A stretch of DNA of 5,494 nucleotides, taken from the NCBI GenBank assembly GCA_022736495.1, contig DZCR01000204.1, forward strand, positions 1 to 5,494, written 5' to 3'. The notes under the pieces are model-generated. The model was not told the origin of the DNA and did not search any database. It was given only the letters and a program-made list of their open reading frames with translations. A program made the translations under genes and the position numbers. The first letter of the stretch is position 1, and every line of letters begins with the position of its first letter. Origin of the DNA: Desulfobacca acetoxidans (GTDB lineage: Bacteria > Desulfobacterota > Desulfobaccia > Desulfobaccales > 0-14-0-80-60-11). Of this stretch, positions 1 through 5,494 are shown piece after piece.

Positions 1-7
1 CCTGTGG

Positions 8-2581
8 TTATTTCATTTGATCATCCCCGTCATGGGCCCAGGTGATGAGGCCCGGCGTATGGCTCAATACCTCGTCCCCCTTGGGGATGACCCTTGCCGT
101 ATACCCGAACCGGCCGGAGTCGGCGCAGGTGATGGTGCATGCATAAATATGAGTGCCTTCGGAAACGGTTTCCTGGAGCCACATGGTTTCGGCCCGGCTG
201 CCCTCCACATAGTCGGAGGACCTGATCTTGCCGTGGTAGACCTGGACCTCCACGTCTTCCGGGCTCAGTTCACCCAGAAAAATCTGGATGGTGATTCTGA
301 AGGTGTCGCCCACGGTAAACTCAGACTCCGTGGCCAGTTTGGGCGCTGATAGCCGGATAGCTCCCCACAGGGATAAGAGTCGGGATTGCACCAGGGCCAG
401 TTCCTTGGCTTTCAAGGCCGAATCAGCCGTCAGCCGGCTGAAATTCCGGACTGCCGGGATATAATACCGGGCCGAATACTCCCGGACCATCCGGTCGCTG
501 GAATAATCCATGATGGCCATTTTCATGGCTTCCTTCATCATCCTGATCCATTTCTCGGGCGGGTTCCCCCTTTTCCGGTCATAGAATTTGGGAATGACCT
601 CATTTTCAAGCACATTATAAAGGGCCTGGCTTTCCACCTCATCCTGGTACTGGAAATCATCATAATCATCCCCGTTTCCAATGCTCCACCCCCTTGTGTC
701 CCTGTATCCCTCACACCACCAGCCATCCAGAATGGAAAGATTCAGACCGCCGTTGGTCGATGCCTTCATGCCGGAGGTGCCGCAGGCTTCATTGGGCCTT
801 CTGGGCGTATTGAGCCAGACATCGCATCCCTGGACCATATAGCGCGCAATATTGATATCATAATTTTCAATGAATACCACCCGGTGCCGGATACCCTGGA
901 TCCGGGCGAATTCCACGATCCGTTTGATGATTTCCTTGCCTTCGTTGTCGTTGGGGTGGGCTTTCCCGGCAAACACGACCTGTACCGGTTTCTCATCATC
1001 CGAGAGGAGTTTGATCAGGCGCTGGGGATCTTTCAGCAACAGCGCAGCACGCTTATAGCTTGCAAACCGCCTTGCAAAACAGATGGTCAAAACGCGGTGG
1101 TCCAGAACGCTCACGGCCTCATCCAGGATATTCCGGGGCGCGTTTCTACGTTCATACTGGACCAGCAGCAGTTCCCGGCATTTACGGATCAGGTTGGACC
1201 GGTCCAGTTCATGGACATGCCAGAGGTCTGCATCCTCAATGTTGTCTATCCTTGAGATCAGGGCCGGATCGGAGATCCGGTTAGCCCAGTCGGAAGAGAT
1301 ATAGCGCTCAAACAAGGCGTTCTTATGCCTGGAAAGATAGGAGCAGATATGGACCCCGTTGGTGATATGGGAAATGGGAATTTCCTCGACATGACGCCGG
1401 GGCCAGAGGGATTGCCACATGGTCCGGGCCACCTGGCCGTGGAGGCGGCTGACCCCGTTAATAAACCCTGAAAACCGGACCCCGAAGATAAACATGGAAA
1501 ATTTCCCGGTATCCTTTGATCCATGGGGCTCGCCCCAGGACAACAATTCTTCCTCGGAGATACCAAATTTTGTCGCATAGGGTTTGATATAGCCCCGGAC
1601 CAGTTCCTTGGGGAATTCGTCATGGCCGGCGGCCACGGGAGTGTGCGTGGTAAAGACGGAGGTTCTCTTACAAACCTGGAGGGCGCTCGGGAAATCCAGG
1701 TGATACTTGTCCATGATGATGGAAATGCGCTCCAAACCGGCAAAGGAACAGTGGCCTTCATTCATGTGGCTGATGGTGGGAAAAAGATCCATGGCCGTCA
1801 ATACCTTGACCCCGCCGATACCCAGCAATACCTCCTGGGCCGCCCTTCTTTCCCCATCGCTGTCATAGAGCCTGGAAGTAATATCCCGTATGGCCTTGGG
1901 ATTTCCCGGCAGATTGGTGTCCAGCAGCAGAAGCTTGATTTTCCCGACCCTGAGCTGCCATACACAGGCCCGGATCAGTCCCGCCGGGCCGGGGATTTCT
2001 ATCATGATATCATATCCGGCGCTGTCTTTCACCTTTTGAACCGGGAGATCAAAGACATCATTGATGGGATAGGTTTCCTGCTGCCAGCCGTTATGATCCA
2101 GAAACTGCCGGAAATAGCCTTCGTGGAATAAAAGTCCGACCCCGGTTAAGGGGATGCCGAGACCGGAGGCGGCCTTCAGATGATCTCCGGCAAGGACTCC
2201 CAACCCTCCGGCAAAAAACGGGAGGGATTCATGGAGCCCGAATTCCATGGAAAAATAGGCAATGGTTTCTTTGGGTCCGAGGTTTAATTCCTGAATCTGG
2301 GATACATAGGAAAACATCCGCTCAAATTTGCCCTTGACCCGGTTCAGATGGCCCAGAAAACTTTCATCCTTTGACAGCTCATCAAATCTGCGCTGGGAAA
2401 TGGTCGACAAAAAAGCCACCGGGTTCTTGCCGATTTTTTCCCATTGTGTGGAATTGATCCTGTGGAAGAGTTCGATGGCCTCCGGGTTCCAGCACCACCA
2501 CAGGTTTCTTGCAAGATAATCCAGGAAGGACAAGGCTTCCGGGATGGCAGGGTATACTTTGTAAATCTGCATTTTTTCCAT
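8..2581 (-). CDS. glgP: Alpha-glucan (glycogen/maltodextrin) phosphorylase, short GT35 type with DUF3417 N-terminus
   Basis: Cytoplasmic PLP enzyme that cuts terminal alpha-1,4 glucose units from glycogen or maltodextrin with phosphate, giving glucose-1-phosphate. Numbered from the ATG at 2581 (857 aa): residues about 9-120 resemble the DUF3417 region of bacterial and archaeal short phosphorylases, including NLWWCWNPEA; AGGLGVLAGDH (124-134) is the glycine loop; NEGH is at 274-277, THTPVAAGHD at 312-321 and HITNGVH at 405-411. FARRFASYKR (502-511) supplies the Arg505/Lys510 pair matching rabbit muscle Arg569/Lys574, GKAHPNDNEGK is at 539-549, and CGTSGMK (600-606) carries the predicted PLP Schiff-base lysine, Lys606. 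The last ~120 residues look like a beta-rich accessory domain. The reading frame extends to a GTG at 2608, but the ATG at 2581 is preferred: GGGAG lies upstream of it, and the GTG would overlap the previous gene. Another in-frame ATG lies at 2572. It follows the debranching gene by 16 bases, so co-transcription is likely. The family call is secure; preference for glycogen or maltodextrin cannot be read from sequence. Confidence 0.95.
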   Translation of the reverse strand: MEKMQIYKVYPAIPEALSFLDYLARNLWWCWNPEAIELFHRINSTQWEKIGKNPVAFLSTISQRRFDELSKDESFLGHLNRVKGKFERMFSYVSQIQELNLGPKETIAYFSMEFGLHESLPFFAGGLGVLAGDHLKAASGLGIPLTGVGLLFHEGYFRQFLDHNGWQQETYPINDVFDLPVQKVKDSAGYDIMIEIPGPAGLIRACVWQLRVGKIKLLLLDTNLPGNPKAIRDITSRLYDSDGERRAAQEVLLGIGGVKVLTAMDLFPTISHMNEGHCSFAGLERISIIMDKYHLDFPSALQVCKRTSVFTTHTPVAAGHDEFPKELVRGYIKPYATKFGISEEELLSWGEPHGSKDTGKFSMFIFGVRFSGFINGVSRLHGQVARTMWQSLWPRRHVEEIPISHITNGVHICSYLSRHKNALFERYISSDWANRISDPALISRIDNIEDADLWHVHELDRSNLIRKCRELLLVQYERRNAPRNILDEAVSVLDHRVLTICFARRFASYKRAALLLKDPQRLIKLLSDDEKPVQVVFAGKAHPNDNEGKEIIKRIVEFARIQGIRHRVVFIENYDINIARYMVQGCDVWLNTPRRPNEACGTSGMKASTNGGLNLSILDGWWCEGYRDTRGWSIGNGDDYDDFQYQDEVESQALYNVLENEVIPKFYDRKRGNPPEKWIRMMKEAMKMAIMDYSSDRMVREYSARYYIPAVRNFSRLTADSALKAKELALVQSRLLSLWGAIRLSAPKLATESEFTVGDTFRITIQIFLGELSPEDVEVQVYHGKIRSSDYVEGSRAETMWLQETVSEGTHIYACTITCADSGRFGYTARVIPKGDEVLSHTPGLITWAHDGDDQMK

Positions 2582-2593
2582 ATGACAAACTTT

Positions 2594-2598
2594 CTCCC
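2594..2598 (-). promoter_or_regulatory. Shine-Dalgarno-like site for glgP, overlapping the upstream stop codon
   Basis: On the minus strand the sequence reads TAGGGAGAAAG, in which GGGAG begins at the final G of the debranching gene's TAG stop. It lies 12 bases before the ATG at 2581, slightly longer than the usual 5-10. It lies downstream of the alternative GTG at 2608 and so cannot serve it, which is the main reason for choosing the ATG. The overlap with the stop suggests that ribosomes finishing the debranching gene may re-initiate on glgP. No promoter is seen between the genes. Confidence 0.6.
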
Positions 2599-5494
2599 TA
2601 AAATTCACTCAACAATTTATGCATCACCCTTGCAGCCTCACTGGATCCCCAGGCCTGGGCGTCACATCCCCTCGGCGTATGGGGGTAATCCCCGTCCAGA
2701 ATTTCAGGGATATAGCCTGCCGCACCGGTTCTCATCAAATTCAGCACACTGCCCAGCCATGCGAGACAGGTGGACCGGCTGTTTTTCCCAAAGGCCTTGG
2801 CCCAGGCTTCACAAAACACGGGAAAGGGCCAGGTCCAGGCCGTTCCGTTATGATAGGCCGGTTTACGCCGTGTGTCTTCATCCCCTTTATACTCTCCCAT
2901 ATAGGGAAGATGGGGGTCGTTCAGCAACCGGCCGTGATAATATATGGGAATGGGATATTCAACCCTCCTGTCGGCAAGACTCCGGATACCTCCGGGCACC
3001 AGCAGCTCCTGACAGGTCTCCACGCAGGCCTGAAGGATTTTCATATCCTGTATGACATCAAAAGTAAACAAAAACAACTGGTTTGGTCTCAAGGCATCAT
3101 CGGCAACCGCATTTTTAGCCCCAATGGGGCCGTCGGCATGGAGGCAATCGGAAAAATACCCCTTGTCCGGAAGATAAAAAAGGTCCAGAACCGATTTTTG
3201 AACGGTTTCCGCCTTTTTCCGCCAGTCGGATTCAGAGCCCTCATCAATGGATGAGAGCAGAATCAGGGCATTGTACCAGAGGGCCTGGATTTCAACGGGA
3301 TAGCCCTGCCTGGGAGACCCGGCCGGGAAATTGGTGTCCATCCAGGTAAAATGGGAGGGACTGTAAATCAGCAGGGTTTCAGGATCGGCCTTCACCCCTG
3401 TTTTTGTTCCGTTGACCAGGGAATGGGCGATGGAGAGAAGAATCTCCCGGATGGTACGGTTGTCCGGCTTCTCGTTCAGGAAGTCCCGGCTTTTTTCCTT
3501 TTCCAGGAGATCTTTGCAGCAGGCGAAAAACCAGAGAGGGGCGTCCGAGGTCTCAATATTGGCGGCATCCTTTCCGCAAATCATATTGGGCAGGGTTCCC
3601 TGGTTTTCAAACCGGCCGAAAAGACGCAAAACGGACAAGGCCTCGGGCACCCGGCCCAGCTCGATGAGGGCCCGGCAGAAAATAAGGCTGTCCCTTCCCC
3701 AGTCCAGAAACCAGGGATAGCCTGCAATGACGCTTTTTTCCGTTCCCCGGGACACCATAAAGGCATCCAGGCTTTTATAAACCGCCTCAGGGAGGGGCAT
3801 TCCTTTTTCAAAGGCGTTTTCTCCCAAAAGGTCAAGGGATTTGTCGAATTGCCGGGGGTCCTGATCGTTTTCCCTGACAAAGGCGGTAAGCAGGACATGC
3901 TCCCCCCCCAAACAGGAAACGCTGAACCAGCCGGGGCTGAAAAGGTCGGAATCCGGGTCAAGACCCCTTTCGGCTTCCATGGACCGGTGAACCATATAAT
4001 ACCATTCCGGCTCATGATGGAATTCGCCCCTGGACAGGATCACCCCCAGTTTCTTTCCGTTGGACAGGGAAAACTCAAAGCCTTTTTCATAGGCCGTGAC
4101 CGCTCCGGGCCAGTTTTTTTCCGGACCCATATAGGCCTTGACCGGGTCATGGAAACACCGGTCCTCAATGTCCGGGCGGATGACCAGGGTGATGCCTTTC
4201 TTGTCTTCGAGAAAAAATGGCGAGTCCTCGCCGGAAGAACTTCGCCTGAGGGTCAGATAGACCTGGTTGTCCTCCCGGTCCATGGACAGATCCAGTTCCA
4301 GGGCATAGTATTTGCCCTCGGAGGTGGGCACCCGGAACAGCCACCGGCCGCCGTGATGGTATGAAAAGGTGAATCTTTCCAGGCAGTCCGGCAGGAGTTC
4401 CCTGGAATATCCCTGGAATATGGCCCAGATCCTGCACCGGGAAAGCACCATCCACCGGTTTTCCGGCATGGTCTTGTCCAGGTTGGCCCCCAGAAAGGCG
4501 TCATAGCGGCTGTCGAGCCTGCTCCACCAGGCCGCGGCCCTCATCATCCCCCCTTTTTTCGTGGTGCCCAGCAGTTTCAGCGAAGGGGTCCGGACAATCT
4601 CCTTCCGGGCAAAGGAAGAACTCATATAAAGGGCTCCAAAGGGAGCCAAGGATAGGAGGAAAACCTTTTCAACCCGTGTGCCCCCGGGTTCAAACACTCT
4701 CAGGATGAGGGAATATTCCTTGTGCCGACTCCGGGCTTCAAAGGGCGGGAAGACGGCAAAGAAACCATTTTCGGCCGGTGTGGGAAGACCTTCCTCATAT
4801 CCCAGGGAGGTTTTTGAGGTCCTGCTTTCATCCAGGATCTCGGCCCTGAACCCTGTCTTGCAGGAAACGAGGAGGAAAAAACCGGGAGGGACCATCAACT
4901 GGCGGCGCAAATCCCTTTCAAACCAGAATTCAATCACCCGGGATTCCTTTGAGGCTTTGTTCAGGGACCGGATGAATTCGGCCGGGCGTTTTGCAAATTC
5001 AAAGGCCTCTTTTTCGATATCGATGCCTGTAATATTACCGTATCCGTTTATGATGGTACGAATCGACAGCACCTTGGCCTTCAGTTTCTGGAGATAGACT
5101 CTTTCGGGGGCCTGGCTCTTCTCTCGGCGGCTCAGTTCAAGGGCTTTCAAGTCTTCCAGGTCCGGGCTCAGGGCCAGGACCTCTCCCGGAGCCAGCCTGA
5201 AGATAAGGCGATCCCCTTCTTCTTCGGTTTTCACCGTTGCTCCGGAGATCAGGTCCGTCATAAAAGTTTCTTTAAACCCGGTATCCTCACGGCTCCAGAT
5301 CGCTTCACCGGGATCGGTACAATCCAGGTTTACCAGAACCAGGAGCTTTTTACGGTACTCTTCATTATGCCGCAGGAGAACCAGGCATTCTGAATGATTT
5401 TTCTGAATCAGGGCGAGCTTTGTGTGGGCAAAAAAAGTCGGGTGGTGTTTCAGGATCAGATTCAATTTTGCAATCTCATCCACCTGGTTGATCT
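2598..5494 (-). CDS. Glycogen debranching enzyme (amylo-alpha-1,6-glucosidase, GH133), 5' end outside the window, probable GH13 fusion
   Basis: Predicted to hydrolyse alpha-1,6-linked glucose stubs left at branch points of phosphorylase-trimmed glycogen. Numbered from the GTG codon at 5483 (961 aa to the TAG stop), the C-terminal ~400 residues carry the amylo-alpha-1,6-glucosidase (alpha/alpha)6-barrel signatures: AGYPWFLDWGRDS (587-599), SDAPLWFF (646-653), FTWMDTNFPAG (712-722), PRQGYPVEIQALWYNAL (724-740), YHNGTAWTWPF (877-887), IPEILDG (925-931) and GCDAQAW (939-945). By analogy with yeast debranching enzyme, Asp716 of TWMD is the likely general acid and Glu927 the base; this is an alignment from memory. 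Residues ~300-560 match a GDE N-terminal-like beta domain, with LLGTTKKGGMMR and SRYDAFLGANLD. Residues 1-108 resemble the C-terminal beta domain of a GH13 enzyme. No stop precedes the GTG before the window edge, and the upstream codons encode I-N-Q, so the true start is probably well outside. There is no signal peptide in the visible part. glgP follows directly. Confidence 0.92.
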   Translation of the reverse strand, partial: INQVDEIAKLNLILKHHPTFFAHTKLALIQKNHSECLVLLRHNEEYRKKLLVLVNLDCTDPGEAIWSREDTGFKETFMTDLISGATVKTEEEGDRLIFRLAPGEVLALSPDLEDLKALELSRREKSQAPERVYLQKLKAKVLSIRTIINGYGNITGIDIEKEAFEFAKRPAEFIRSLNKASKESRVIEFWFERDLRRQLMVPPGFFLLVSCKTGFRAEILDESRTSKTSLGYEEGLPTPAENGFFAVFPPFEARSRHKEYSLILRVFEPGGTRVEKVFLLSLAPFGALYMSSSFARKEIVRTPSLKLLGTTKKGGMMRAAAWWSRLDSRYDAFLGANLDKTMPENRWMVLSRCRIWAIFQGYSRELLPDCLERFTFSYHHGGRWLFRVPTSEGKYYALELDLSMDREDNQVYLTLRRSSSGEDSPFFLEDKKGITLVIRPDIEDRCFHDPVKAYMGPEKNWPGAVTAYEKGFEFSLSNGKKLGVILSRGEFHHEPEWYYMVHRSMEAERGLDPDSDLFSPGWFSVSCLGGEHVLLTAFVRENDQDPRQFDKSLDLLGENAFEKGMPLPEAVYKSLDAFMVSRGTEKSVIAGYPWFLDWGRDSLIFCRALIELGRVPEALSVLRLFGRFENQGTLPNMICGKDAANIETSDAPLWFFACCKDLLEKEKSRDFLNEKPDNRTIREILLSIAHSLVNGTKTGVKADPETLLIYSPSHFTWMDTNFPAGSPRQGYPVEIQALWYNALILLSSIDEGSESDWRKKAETVQKSVLDLFYLPDKGYFSDCLHADGPIGAKNAVADDALRPNQLFLFTFDVIQDMKILQACVETCQELLVPGGIRSLADRRVEYPIPIYYHGRLLNDPHLPYMGEYKGDEDTRRKPAYHNGTAWTWPFPVFCEAWAKAFGKNSRSTCLAWLGSVLNLMRTGAAGYIPEILDGDYPHTPRGCDAQAWGSSEAARVMHKLLSEF
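5160..5494 (-). other. Domain region: GH13-like C-terminal beta domain at the visible N-terminus of the debranching protein
   Basis: The first ~108 visible residues have the pattern found after the catalytic barrel of alpha-amylase-family (GH13) proteins. A helix-like stretch (IAKLNLILKHHPTFFAH) corresponds to the last barrel helix, where residues of the 'number of units, short/long chain, loading' type sit before the first beta strand. It is followed by LVLLRHNEEYRKKLLVLVNLD, the 'own-molecule charge then VVNL' strand pair, then FMTDLISGATV, the usual 'DLL-SG' turn, and a closing LAPGEVLALSPD like the family's 'L-PGE-L-L' ending. Catalytic GH13 residues would lie upstream and are not in the window, so whether that domain is active is unknown. 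The assignment is pattern recognition without a profile search. Confidence 0.6.

Noticed and set aside
386..1255. A 289-codon open frame on the plus strand, opposite glgP
   Set aside because: It is antisense to the phosphorylase catalytic core, including the PLP-lysine region, shows no family motif, and has no convincing ribosome-binding site.
1264..1280. Perfect inverted repeat CCGGATC-gga-GATCCGG
   Set aside because: It lies in the middle of glgP and encodes ordinary residues (N-R-I-S-D-P). The loop is only 3 bases, there is no T-run and it occurs once, so chance is the simplest explanation.
1523..2131. A 202-codon plus-strand frame opposite glgP
   Set aside because: It is antisense to conserved phosphorylase sequence, including NEGH and THTPVAAGHD, and is best explained as a shadow.
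2204..2226. Stem CCCTCC/GGAGGG with an A/T-rich loop, resembling a terminator
   Set aside because: The T-run on the coding strand is in the loop rather than after the stem, and the site encodes the conserved phosphorylase AGGLG loop.
2444..3254. Plus-strand frames spanning the junction of the two genes
   Set aside because: Both overlap strongly conserved coding sequence on the other strand and have no recognisable protein features.
3351..4364. A 337-codon open frame on the plus strand, opposite the debranching gene
   Set aside because: Its translation is low-complexity in character (rich in Gly, Pro, Phe) with no recognisable motif, while the minus strand here encodes a clear GH133 protein. 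It is an antisense shadow of GC-biased codons.

Overview
The window holds two large genes on the minus strand that read as one operon for breaking down glycogen or a similar alpha-glucan. No gene on the plus strand is supported. Base composition is moderately GC-rich. The proteins look bacterial: a short-type alpha-glucan phosphorylase, and a debranching enzyme of a GH133 type that I associate with Deltaproteobacteria (Desulfobacterota). That taxonomic guess rests on general resemblance and is weak.

Layout, in the direction of transcription (high to low coordinates). From the right edge (5494) to 2598 runs the 3' portion of a glycogen debranching enzyme. Its reading frame is still open at the edge, and its first ~110 visible residues look like the last part of a GH13 alpha-amylase-family domain. 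The protein therefore probably began upstream as a GH13 + GH133 fusion, analogous in architecture to the two-headed eukaryotic debranching enzyme. After a 16-base gap comes glgP (2581 to 8), an alpha-glucan phosphorylase with its complete pyridoxal-phosphate site. A Shine-Dalgarno-like GGGAG overlaps the stop codon of the debranching gene, which suggests translational coupling. Only 7 bases follow the glgP stop, too few to show a terminator or a next gene.

Together the enzymes would degrade a branched glucan. Phosphorylase releases glucose-1-phosphate from outer chains until it stalls near a branch. The debranching enzyme then removes the branch (the GH133 domain hydrolyses the alpha-1,6 glucose stub, and a GH13 part, if present upstream, could shift the stub's outer glucoses), so phosphorolysis can resume. 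No RNA genes, mobile elements, CRISPR arrays or long repeats were seen, and no stretch over 300 bases lacks a gene. I found no clearly new system; the most interesting point is the apparent GH13-GH133 fusion cut by the window edge.
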